Part shown: one piece after another, positions 21,960-32,402 of the stretch
Layout: each line of letters begins with the position of its first letter
Numbering within the stretch: the stretch's first letter is position 1
NCBI GenBank assembly: GCA_021234155.1
Contig: JAJEKV010000036.1
Span: 4,966,209-5,030,208, forward strand
Direction of reading: 5' to 3'
Length of the DNA: 64,000 nucleotides
Origin: Isoetes taiwanensis
Lineage: Eukaryota > Streptophyta > Lycopodiopsida > Isoetales > Isoetaceae
Notes under the pieces: generated by a model
Seen by the model: only the letters and a program-made list of their open reading frames with translations
The model's database searches: none
What the model was told of the DNA's origin: nothing
Translations under genes and position numbers: made by a program

Positions 21960-22590
21960 TCACTGCCCATCAACCTTCTGTAGTTGAATTCTTTTCCTGT
22001 ATACATTTATTGTCTCGATAATGATGTTTGAAGGACTAGGAGATCTTACACTACTCTCATAATGTTGACCATCATAACCAGTATGTTCCAAGATCCAAGG
22101 ATGACAGAGAATTTGCTCTATTGTCAATCTTCCTTGAGGATCTGGACACATCATTCCAAAAATAAGATCTTTGGCCTCCTCTGACACAGCTAAAGAATCC
22201 CATTTCAAACATGTAGAGGCAACACAAGCTTCCAAAGAATTTCCTTCATATGCAGTTGCGCTGAGAAGGACGTTTCGGGACTTTAGATCCTTATGAACCG
22301 CGCCCATGTCGCAATCTTGTACAGTTCTGGCAAAAGAATAGATAAGGAAGGCTGCTTTTTTCTTAGAAAGCCTTCCTTCCCTCTCGATTTTATCATGCAA
22401 GCTACAATCACACAATTCCAAAGTCAAATGCCGGCAACTATCATCTACAATTACCTCCTTGAGAGACACAACTCTGGGGTGGCGCTCTAGTTTCCGCAGG
22501 AACTCCACATCCTGCTTTATATCCTCAAGGTTGCTTCTGCCATTGCTACGGATGGGCATGGATTTACAAGTGAGTCGAAGGCCGTCCGAG
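21960..22590 (-). pseudogene. CDPK-like Ser/Thr kinase pseudogene lacking the activation segment
   Basis: The 199-codon frame from 22559 can be extended upstream in frame through TCKSM, which fits the VAIK-type lysine strand. It contains NLEDIKQDVEFLRKLERHP (alpha-C helix), the hinge region LTLELCDCSLHDKIEREGRL, and the catalytic loop HKDLKSRNVLLSA. It then jumps directly to WDSLAVSEEAKDLIFGMMCP and PQGRLTIEQILCHPWIL, the kinase C-terminus. About 90-100 residues are missing, including DFG, the activation loop, APE and the F helix. No glycine-rich loop is visible. The best family match by memory is the calcium-dependent protein kinase/PEPC-kinase group. The deletion precludes activity. It could still be transcribed, but a pseudogene is the simplest reading. 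Confidence 0.75.
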
Positions 22591-22700
22591 ATATGGAGAC
22601 ACTAAAAAATTGTGGCTTGACCTCCACCGCCTTTAGAGGCAACCCAAAAATCGCCTCTGGAATAACTTTGTGATGGCTTTCTAATGATTTATTATTAATA

Positions 22701-22728
22701 TTAGTTATGGTGCCCGGCGTTGCCGGGC
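22701..22728 (-). mobile_element. Helitron 3' end, copy 1
   Basis: Reading on the minus strand: hairpin GCCCGGC-AAC-GCCGGGC (22712-22728, perfect 7-bp stem), a 7-nt spacer ACCATAA, terminal CTAA (22701-22704) and a following T, as expected for insertion between A and T. The element extends to higher coordinates. Its 5' TC end was not identified and no Rep/Helicase ORF is seen. Confidence 0.7.
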
Positions 22729-23167
22729 ATATGTACAAATATAAGTTAATGCGAAGCATGTGGTTGGATGGAATGGTGATTTTAGAGAGAATGCACAAAT
22801 TTAGCAACAATATGTAAAGCCACAAGGGATACCAAATGACATGGATTTTGATTGAATTGTGTTGTATATGAATCTGAGAAGGTGAATACATAGCATAATA
22901 TACAATATTAGAGAACCTTGGATTCCTCTTCAGTCCTTGTCAATATCAATATTTTTTTCTGCCATTCCATCTTATAGTATCTTTTCTTGCTATTTTAGAA
23001 AGCTAGGTACGCTCATAATGCATGAGGTTTGGGCGAGGGTTCAACGTCGTCCAAATTGATAGACTTTGTGTATGTGGTCTTTGAGATAGACTTGATTACG
23101 TTATCTTGGATTCCATACCAATTTGAACATGCTCATTTGATGCAGTGCATGTCCCCACATCAAATTA

Positions 23168-23281
23168 CAGGGGTTTTTTAATCCTAGTAGTAATGATTGT
23201 ACTAGCCCATTGTATGGGTCCCATGACCTATTGGTCTCCGTGGACGTTAAAAAAACTATTCTATTCTATTCTATTCTATTC
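23168..23281 (+). mobile_element. 5'-truncated LINE 3' end with (CTATT)n tail
   Basis: The segment matches, in order, the 3' end of LINE B read on its coding strand: GGGGTTTT-TTAATCC, then GTATGGGTCCCAT-GACC, then TTGGTCTCCGTGGACG, then an A-rich step. It ends in five CTATT units (23256-23280). About 80 bp of LINE sequence remain. It is the only plus-strand copy in the window. Confidence 0.75.
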
Positions 23282-23300
23282 ATATAATAGAATGCTTGTT

Positions 23301-23545
23301 TAGTATTCCTCGTCAAGTATTACTATACATGAGATGTTTAAGATAACCTAATAAATAAGATATGTCATATAATCAAAAGCTTCTTCAAATATTCCTTGTT
23401 AAGGATTACTATAAATGACATATTTTTAGCTACAAATAGCTTACACAATTGTTTTGCGCCATTCATATATTCCTCATCGAGTATGACTATGCATGATATA
23501 TTTCTAGCTATGAATAGGTTATCAATTGTTTCGTGCAATATTGTG
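23301..23545. repeat. degenerate tandem repeat, about 3 units of 80-90 bp
   Basis: Units begin TATTCCTCGTCAAG, TATTCCTTGTTAAGG and TATTCCTCATCGAG. Each continues with TACTAT-type words, then TAGCTA-AATAG and CAATTGTTT. They lie between the truncated LINE end and the tail of LINE A. Confidence 0.7.
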
Positions 23546-24927
23546 AGAGAATTTTAAGGAAGGAAGGAAGGAAGTATATTTTAACGTCCGCGGAGGCCAA
23601 ACTTGACCTATGAGACGGTACATGCAGTACACAAAGCAGATAAAACCACACCAAAAAGACAAATGCTACTATACAATGTGTCCCTACTACTAGGATGAAA
23701 ACCCCACATGGGAGGAAAACCCCGGTAGTAGACTCCCCGATCCCTTTGTCCCGTAAGGGATTCTAATGGTAGAGACTTGCAAAATGTAGGATGCGACGCG
23801 GTAAACCATTGGGCGATGCCGCCAAGAATTGATGCAACTGTGCCTCGAAAGCATCTAAGATCAAAAGATGTTGCTCGATATAAGCGATATGCTCGGACAC
23901 TTACCGCAGCATGGTGCTCATCCTCACCGGGTCCGCATGTGGCAACACCGCATATTCTCTCATGCCGGGATTCCGGCCTCCATCCTATAGTCCAACGACC
24001 GCTTCAATTCAGATGATGGGACCGCCCCTCACGTGGAGGCAATAGCCTCCGCTTCTTCATAGATATATGCGCTTCAAGTACCGGTGGGCCATGTTCCAGT
24101 TGTTGGATTAACTTGGCGGTGGTAGTGCTCTCTTTTAGGCTTTGCACGAGTGGTTGCATCATCCCACGAGTGGTGGCAAAGCCATTCAGGTGTGCAGTGC
24201 GGCCCCCGGGCATCGCATAGCCACAATCACCGGTAGTCTATAGACCACGCTATAACCACCCCCGACAAGGTGCTCCCGCCATACCCTCTTCACCGCTGTG
24301 GCTCTTGTGCCAATAACAAAGCCCCTGGGACGACGCCAGCATCCATGCCGGGTGACCTTGTGGAAATATGCAAGATGTCTCAAGATAGCGGAATGTTGCA
24401 GGGGCCGTAACCCAGCCTCATATAGCAAAAAATCGATAAGGCACCGTGGCTCCTTGATACCTAGACAGATGTTAAGAAGGCCTTTTGCACCCTCTCTAGC
24501 TTATCCTGTGTGTTCTTGCTAATTGTCGGACCCCAAACCTCTACCCCATACAACAATACCGGGTTCAACGAAAGTGCTCAACAGTGTGCTCTACGTGTCC
24601 AAATACATAGGTCTATTCTCAGAGTGCCTATTCTCAAGATAGCATACGTGGCTTTCCATCCCAAGACCGAATCCGCCTTTTCCACACAAATATCCCATAA
24701 CATGCTAGCGCAAAAGTCGATTCCCGTGATACTTGAAGGTCCTTACAACATCCACTTTTCTTCGCCCTCCTCTGTAATAGAGATCCGATATCATGTCATG
24801 AGGAGAGGACCCGCCAGAGCTTAGTTTTCTGCAGTTCACCGTCATTCCTCAAGTTGTGTCACGTAACCCACTAAGAGCGCCCAAATGCCGCCAGATACCC
24901 CCCGGTCAGATGGGATAGCAAGTCTAC

Positions 24928-24939
24928 ATCATCCGCATA
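24928..24939 (-). other. reverse transcriptase catalytic YADD box of LINE A
   Basis: Codons TAT GCG GAT GAT on the minus strand, in the context LLYADDVDLLSHLTG. Both catalytic Asp are intact although the surrounding frame is broken. Confidence 0.85.
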
Positions 24940-26026
24940 GAGCAATTGCCTTATAATCGATGCCTCGTAGTCGTGGGCCACCGCCCCATGTTCTTTTGCA
25001 TCCAAGTCTCCAACTTGTCAATGTAGAGACCAAAGAGCTGGAGATAACTGACATCCCCGCTTAACCCCTATGGTGCTAGCAACTCACTGACCGATGCGTG
25101 CAATGCCACATATATCCCATCATAGAGTCTATAAATGACATTTTGTAAGTCCCGGTGGGCATGCAAATACCAGAATGTCGCCACAACAGTCCCGGGACCG
25201 TGATTATATGCCAGTCTTGAAATCTACTTAAACAGAGTACAGGTCACGCCAAGATTAAGTAGTAGCTTCCATAAGGATTCTCGAGAGTGAATATATGGTC
25301 GACAGGGAGGGGGGGCGAAACCCCCTCACCGCCAATCAGACGCACTCCAGCCTTCCTCACCGGAAGTTAACTTTTCTCCACCACACCGCTAAAAGCTTTA
25401 CAGTAATGGCTCACCATGATCATGCGGTGGTTCACCGAATCATCCCTCAGCACTGCCTTATGAATTGGGTGACCTTTGCTAACCATCCACTCTCCCGAGG
25501 CCCTCCCTTATGGCCTCGTTAATAATCGCCGCCGAGGCCCTAGCAAAGCCGGGCCCACCCCATTTCAATAACTCGCTTGAAGTCCCCGCAAGTCCTTTGC
25601 TTTTTGCCATTAGCCGTGTCTAAGGCCCTGCTGGATGTCTTCCTCCGCGAGCCGCAAAGATTTCTCCCACCTGATCTGAACCCCGCCAAATGCCTCCCGG
25701 GGATCATACAGCCTCCTCCAAGCATGCATCCACTGGTCACGGTAATATTGCCGGGTGGTTGATGCCTCTTGTACAACACCCTACGCCGTAAGGCTTTTGC
25801 CTGGGCCATCAACAAATCAAACATGCGCCATTGATGGTCTCGCAATGTAATGATGCTTTTTGATTTCAAGAATGCTCTATAGTCCTCAAATGGCTCGGCC
25901 GCCGCAATTGTGGATCCGAGACGAGGCGAAGGGGTCTTTAGAGCCTTGCACTCCGGCCAAACCAGTGGATTCTCGAGGGAATCACAAGAAGGTCCATTCA
26001 AGGAAGCGATCCCCGCAAAGCATGCA

Positions 26027-26368
26027 CTAGTCACCGTGGAGTAAGGCATTTACAAGCCATTCCCACCTATCATGTAACGCAAAGGGCATCAATCCCCCGC
26101 AGCTCACGCCCAACACGCACTCATATTCGCTTGCTTTCGAGATAGTCGGGATGTATCTCAACCCCGATGGTTTCTTTACTCGCGGATTGCGCCACCGAAA
26201 GTGCTCCCAATCCAAAGTGACATAAAGTGGATAGTGGTCCCACAAAGCCTCCTCATCTCCCCGCTCGGTGCCAATTGAGAGCTCACCGATCATGTCAAGT
26301 CCTACCACCGGAGCAAGGAGATAGTCTACCACGCTTAGCTCCACCATCATGTCTATCGCCTTTTGCAA
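26027..26368 (-). pseudogene. LINE A endonuclease C-terminal part
   Basis: A 113-codon open piece of ORF2. Residues 11-20 read LSVVDYLLAP (the conserved SVVDY strand) and residues 43-51 read WDHYPLYVT, the family's SDH catalytic motif with Ser replaced by Trp. It continues into a short linker before the reverse transcriptase domain. Confidence 0.75.
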
Positions 26369-27442
26369 GTAAAACCCCCGATTAAGGCCATCCGATCATA
26401 CCATTGCACACTACCATGTCAAAGACCGACAGAGTTGAACCAACTCCCTTCCAAAGGCGCTGGATCAGATCTTGAGACCGGCCCGCATGTTGGGGTGCAC
26501 CGCTTTCGCCGTAATGGGTCAATCGCCTCTCCCTCGAAGGTAACCGATCGCACCGCAAGCAAAGGCATTGAAATCTCCTAACAAGAGCACATGCCCTTGC
26601 CGGGCGATATTGCTTCTATGTCATCATACAGATCTCTCGAAGGCATTTGTACATCCGTGGTTCCGCCTCGACCGTAGAACTTAGAGGTCGCATGGGGTAT
26701 ATAACAACATGCAATAAATAATGAACGATGCCGAGGCTCCGTGATTCTCACCCACGTAGCGTTAAGTCCGGTCAGCCTTTGTGGAGCGAGACCGGGCTGC
26801 TATAGCATCTTTGAAGTAGCATGCCACTCCTCCATATCCTCGCTTGCCATGGCGCCGCATTAGCGAAGCGAGAAGCACCGTATCCCGATGTCCGGCACCG
26901 ATGCCCACGATATTCCCATGTCTCTTTGCAAGAAGATGATGTCCATACCAGAAGCGATCCCAACAAGGCCAACGCCTCTTCTTCCGTGGGAATCCCCTAC
27001 AGCCCATGATACAAGTCGAAGACACTGTCCCTATGCCGCCTGTGGGCGGTTGTCCCGCACCAGCCCCCCGGAGGTTGCAGGGGCCGCCCGTGGTGCCCGA
27101 GCACCGGGTCCCGGTTGTTGCATCCGGGTTTGCCATCCTCGAGGTGAAAGGTCTAGATGTCCCCGCCCCATCGCCACGCCTCAAGCATCATGGTCGCGGA
27201 GGTACAAACACCTTCATCTTGCCATTAACCAAGCCCGCCGATCCCCTCGGCCTGGCCGACTTGCCCGATTTTTGTGAACTCCTCTCGCTCTCCTTTTTGT
27301 TGCACCGGGAGTAAGATCTCAGGTCCAAGTATATTGATGTCCCTTCAACCGCTAGCGATTGCAAAGAATAGAGTCTTGATGCCCGGTCCAACATCGAATT
27401 TGACCACGGGTCTCATGTTTGGCCCCCGACTCGGGTCGGTTT

Positions 27443-27966
27443 TCACCCCCAAATACCGCAGCTTGTAGTCCGGCCCAAAGACTGTGGCATTAAGCTTAGC
27501 CGCAGATCTTCCCCATGATCTTCGTGCAAGCCCCCGACAATGAGGTTCAGCCGACGGGATTGGCGATCCCGCTTCCTCGCTGGCGACCTCCGCCTGATTC
27601 CCTCACTACCTCGGCCCCAGATTGGGTGCGACTGTTGATGTCGCCCCGGCAAAGACTGCTCGCTTTCATCTCCGAAAGGAGATCATACATCTCTGAAACT
27701 CGCCATCCTCTTCTAGGGCCGAGCCCCCGGTGCCGCCTCCCCCGTCCTTCGTTGTCTCTTTCTAGGGTGTCCAACCTTGCTTGCATCTGATGCATTCTAG
27801 CTTCATGGTCCGCAAGACGGGCGCTTGCGTGAGCTAACCGTGGTAATTGCTCCACCGCTTTGCCCGAGCTCTCTCGCAGCTTGTGATATCTCATCTGCCA
27901 CCGGCCGATGGATCCTATCAATCCGCTGGTAACCTCTATTCGTTTGAGATGTTGCCATGAATTCAC
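27443..27966 (-). pseudogene. LINE A ORF1 remnant (coiled coil plus RRM-like part)
   Basis: Two overlapping open pieces. 27547-27966 carries a helical segment with regular Leu/Ala/Met spacing, suited to ORF1p trimerisation. 27443-27652 carries RDRQSRRLNLIVGGLHED, the N-terminal strand of the L1 ORF1p RRM (R-x2-N-L-x-V-x-GL-x-E). Family knowledge: ORF1p is the RNA chaperone of the L1 ribonucleoprotein. The pieces are in different frames. Confidence 0.65.
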
Positions 27967-28458
27967 TTAACCGAAAGCGATAATACCTGCGTGCTTGATC
28001 AAGGCCAAGTCGGCCAGCCCAAAGCGGTCATTCAATGGCCGCGACCGCTTCTTCTAATGTGGAGATCCGCTTCTCCTTCACCAACTGCTTTTTGAGGATG
28101 GCTACCGCTGGTCGGGTGTCTCTTTTTGCCTCCATACTTGCCAACCTATCCTCAGACCGCTGTCAACTTTGCCTCCAAGGCTCAGATATTCTCTGACCAA
28201 GGACATGCTCGGAGGGAGAGGAGCCCTCCGCCCGCCGCGTGCTCGCTTCTTTAGTGCATGCAGCCTTTTCTTCCATTGTCTCCACGCCTCGAGAGTCACG
28301 CCCCGGGTCATTTAGAGTCTCACCACCGCAAGTCCAACCCGAGACCAAGTCTATTGTGAAGTCCCCGATTCTGAACCCAAAGCTCCCCAAGCTCCGTGAT
28401 ATGATCAAACGCGGTGGCCAGCACCACGAGCGCCTGTGGTTTTCTCGTGGTTTTATTG

Positions 28459-28838
28459 GCAGCCCGGAAATCTACAATTTTGCTTTGGAAATATGACTCA
28501 ACCACATGCAAATCACATACCTACTGAAAGGTCTCTGAGAGGGCTTTCCAACGCAACAAATTTCAGCTGAAAACGGAGCTCGATCTCTAGATATGATCGT
28601 AAACGCGCGACCGTGACCATGAGCTTTTAGGGTTTCGGGGCCGGATGTGCAGTCCGGAAATCTGTGATTTTGACAAAGATATAAGCCACAATCAATGGCA
28701 AATCATATACCTACTCAAAGATCGCTGAGAGGGCTCTCCATCGCAACAAATTTCAACTGAAACAGGCTTCTGGATCTCCAGATATGAGCAGGAACGCGTG
28801 ACCGGAAAGGGGCACTGCCAAAACGAGCGACCAAGGAA
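28459..28838 (-). repeat. 190-bp tandem units at the 5' end of LINE A
   Basis: Unit 1 begins at 28459 (GCAGCCCGGAAATCT) and unit 2 at 28649 (GCAGTCCGGAAATCT). Both contain CCTACT-x-AA-GxTC, CTGAGAGGGCT-TCCA, GCAACAAATTTCA-CTGAAA and ATATGA-C---AACGCG-GACC in the same order. Part of a third unit (GATATGATC-AAACGCGG) lies at about 28398-28415. On the LINE strand the units lie directly upstream of ORF1, like the promoter monomers of some L1 elements. Confidence 0.6.
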
Positions 28839-28839
28839 A

Positions 28840-31800
28840 AGCATATAGTGTGCTTCTGCTAAACTAATGGGGGCTACACATTATGCTTTTATAATGAATA
28901 AAACTATCCTATTAATTTGTGCAAAAGTAACGCTATATTGAGAGCCTACATTCGCAGGAATGCATGCATTACACTCCAAGCATTTGGATCCCATCCATAG
29001 GATGGGCATAGAAGCTGCATATGCTGGGGTCATCATAGACAAATAGAGATTTAAAGTTATACAACCTTAAGACTGGTGTACATTTATCAACATATTAACA
29101 AAGCAAACATATTAACAAAGCATACAGCTAGAAAAATCCATAAAGACCACCACTATGAAATTGAATTTGTAAATCTCCATTGTATAAGAATCCTTGAATA
29201 ATGACAATTAAAGAACTTGTACATGAAAATGAACTAGATCTTCAGTGGGAAGCCTGAGAACCTCCACAACAATGTGGATAATCTGGAAGCACAAATATAT
29301 CTGGAAGTGCAAAAGGTCATAAGAGTAGAAATAGACCCGATCCATCAGTAGAAATATACAATATTGTCAATATTCTTCTATGCTTTCCTTGCATGAGTAG
29401 CAGCATTGTACATATTAAACCATGTTGTACATGTTAAACAATGTTTGGTCAATAGCATGTTTTAAGCATGTATGGCCAGACAATTTAGTATATTCGCAGC
29501 ATTAACAGAAGAGATAATGGGACCACGATAGATAATATGTCTAACATCCTTCCAAACAAAGCCAACAATAAGAAAGCCTGGCATGCTGCAAAGATTTCCA
29601 CATGCCTTGCAATCACTACGTTTTTGCTATGTGCCCATGTTCAAATATCTATATGACATCTGACTAAGCCCTTCTAACTCAGATACAACTCTAAAAATTT
29701 GAGAATATAACTCGTCTTGAAATGGTATTCACAACCAAGTGTCATAAGGATGGCAAATGTGCCGCTATCTAGTAAAGATATGAAGGTTACCTTGTCGCAA
29801 CTTTCTCTGCCCTAGGTACAGTGCTAAGTATTTTTAGTGCTATAAGTCCTGCCAGCCCAAATACCACTCAAATACCACTGCTACAAAATTTGAAGACATA
29901 GATTGAAAGAATAATTCTCTTAGCAAGCTTGCAGCAACTCTGAATGAAGGTCCTTGTTCTGCCCTCGTATTCAACAACTCCAAGCCGCCTCAAATCTAAA
30001 AGAATATACGACAAATTTTTACAGAATCCCCAAATTATTGAGTAGCATGCCAGAATGACTTACGGCTTAAAAGAAGGCCTGTGAAATAGACTTGCCTGTT
30101 AGACTAACAATTGTAGATGTAGTAAAGCAAATATACAGAAGCATCAAACCTGCAAAACATGGAGGCAATCCAATTAGATTAGCTTGCACAGACATGTACT
30201 TGATACTAAAACAATAATCCTAGTGGACTACAACCAGTTTTATTGCTCTAGGCATTCCGATGATACACAAATTGTTGCACTGATTCTATGCTGACCACTC
30301 TACAGATGCGGGAGGAATAGAAAACTCCCATGGAGGGGCTTCACTCTTGCTAATTTATATAATATATAAAGATCCACTAAGTTGCAGAGCAGAATTACAT
30401 TTGGAATTGGAGATGGCTAAAGTGAGGAATGCCATTTAAAGGACATATAGTAGCAAAACTCGAGAAAGATCAAATAGCAAACCTTGTTCTTGTAACCTTC
30501 TTGTGAGATTTTGCCTCCACATGAAGAATCTTAGCACATAGCAGAGTCCCTAAGAAGGCAATTCAATGAGATACATTCTTCTAGCATTTTAGAAAGAATG
30601 GAAGACTAAAATGACAACGCATAAATTATTTAGACGTCATTGGGTGCAACGGCAACTCAACGTTTAAATCAAAATTGCCTAAAGCATGAATCCAAGCCTG
30701 AATCTATGCCTGAATCCTATGCAGTAGACGACAAACAAATTAGAGACAATTTTCCTTTGCCTATGATGCGAGATCTGGCATCCGTACCTTCTGTTTGTTC
30801 TTGTGGGGTATTCGTTTACCAAGATGACGGTGTAAAACTGCAGGCACACGTGTATTTATGCATATATCCAAACTCATAGTCTGCACATGATAAATGCATT
30901 CAACAATACACAATGACTTACACTAAATCTAAGATAATGCTTTAATCCAAACTATGATGCAGGTTTAAAGCATTTAATCCACGTCAACAATAGACTATTA
31001 GAAGAAACTTGAAGATCACCTCAGCAAAACCGTTATGCTCTAAAAGGTCAGTTCCATTATGCTCCCATGTTGTCTACAAAATCCGAAAATGACCTGCTCC
31101 TGCTCCAAAAACAAAGTTATTCTTAGTTCTATACATAACTGCAAGAAATCACCCTGTTGCAACGCACCATTTCAAATGAAATTGCAAATTAAGGATGGCA
31201 TCTACAAATACAAATCAATATAGCATCAAAACATGGAAGGAAAGGAAAACCAAGATTGCTCTCCCACTTACTGGACTAAACAATAGAGCACCATAGCCAT
31301 CATATATATGTATATAAAAGAGCAGCAATTTATGCATGATAGGTTCAATTCGGCATGCAATATAATCGGAAAACTAAGTAATGAATGTCATTTACATTCA
31401 ACAGTATATATTTTCCTCCATAAGCACCTGGGAGCTCCAGATATACTATTTATTATGCCTCAGATATGAAGCAAAGATTATAACATGTGTAGTCTGCACA
31501 CAAATGCATCTAAAACCTTTAAGATAGAAGAGTACCTTGAGGTTGCATCTTCATAGGATTTTAGCACTACATTCCTGCAGAAACATTCAAATAAGTCCAT
31601 ATGAACTCCAAAACTAAGAATGTCTGCTACATAATGCTCTACATTACGAAAATTGAACTTCTGGTTCATAGACATCAAAATCAAACCCTAGAATATCTAG
31701 AGCATACATACCTTTCTTGCTTTGCCTTTGGAACTCTGCTTGCAGCATGGTCTATATGTAAGTACTTAAGTCCACAAAGCAATCTGCTTTTGATGAGACC

Positions 31801-32300
31801 CACAAAAAAGGCAAGAAACTCCTCATCATCGATTACCACAACATCTGAGTCTGAACTGTTGACTCAAATGATATGAGGCAACGTGAATGACATGCTTGAG
31901 AAATATAGAAGAATATCAACCCACCATTGCCCAACCCTGAGTAGTGCAAGATCATTCGGCTCCCGACAATTGCTCTGAATCCACGAAACACCCATCTAGT
32001 GCATCCAGTACTGCATGATCCTGAGAAATCGTGGCATGCACAATACTAAAAGGGAAGAAGTTGGATGCCAAAATCATATGAAACAAAAAATGATTATCAA
32101 ATAATGCACAAACTTGATTGAAAAGCCTGCATGACCCCAAATGGTGCATGCGCCTTGGCATCAGGCAGAAAAGATAGATAAAAGGAATCAAATTTCAACC
32201 TACCCTAGTTGAAGATGAAGATGCTGGCATGTGACAATAGGGATGATTTTAGAAGCCAACCTAAAACAACTGTGGCAATCATGGCATACATGCATTTGAA
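28840..32300. other. 3.4-kb AT-rich intergenic region, no supported gene
   Basis: No open frame above about 90 codons with coding character, no RNA gene and no long repeat was recognised. A minor word repeat (ACATATTAACAAAGCA) occurs at about 29089 and 29107. Confidence 0.5.
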
Positions 32301-32402
32301 AGTAGATATTATTTCATATATATGTGCAATCTTCAAAAATGTTCCTTTAGTTCTGCAAATACCTTTAGTTGGTTAAACACGGGATTTCACACACCGAGTT
32401 TT

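Larger units (their letters stand above)
23556..28430 (-). mobile_element. LINE copy A, L1-like, near full length but decayed
   Basis: GC-rich block read on the minus strand. From the 5' end: coiled-coil ORF1 (27547-27966, heptad-like stretch LARLADHEARMHQMQARLDT), then an L1-type ORF1 RNA-binding signature SRRLNLIVGGLHED near 27530-27580. Next comes an EEP endonuclease (GYGGVACYFKDAI near 26820-26860; SVVDYLLAP and WDHYPLYVTL near 26220-26335), then reverse transcriptase with LFGLYIDKLE (25008-25037) and the catalytic YADD box (24928-24939). The 3' end (23580-23600) has the family's ACGTCC-x-CGGAG box and a (TTCC)n tail (23556-23574). Many frameshifts and stops make it inactive. Domain order and ORF1 type place it in the L1 clade. 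Target-site duplication was not found. Confidence 0.85.

Noticed and set aside
24004-28408. Many plus-strand ORFs across the LINE copies
   Set aside because: The GC-rich decayed LINE gives long open shadow frames; only minus-strand pieces show endonuclease, RT or ORF1 motifs.
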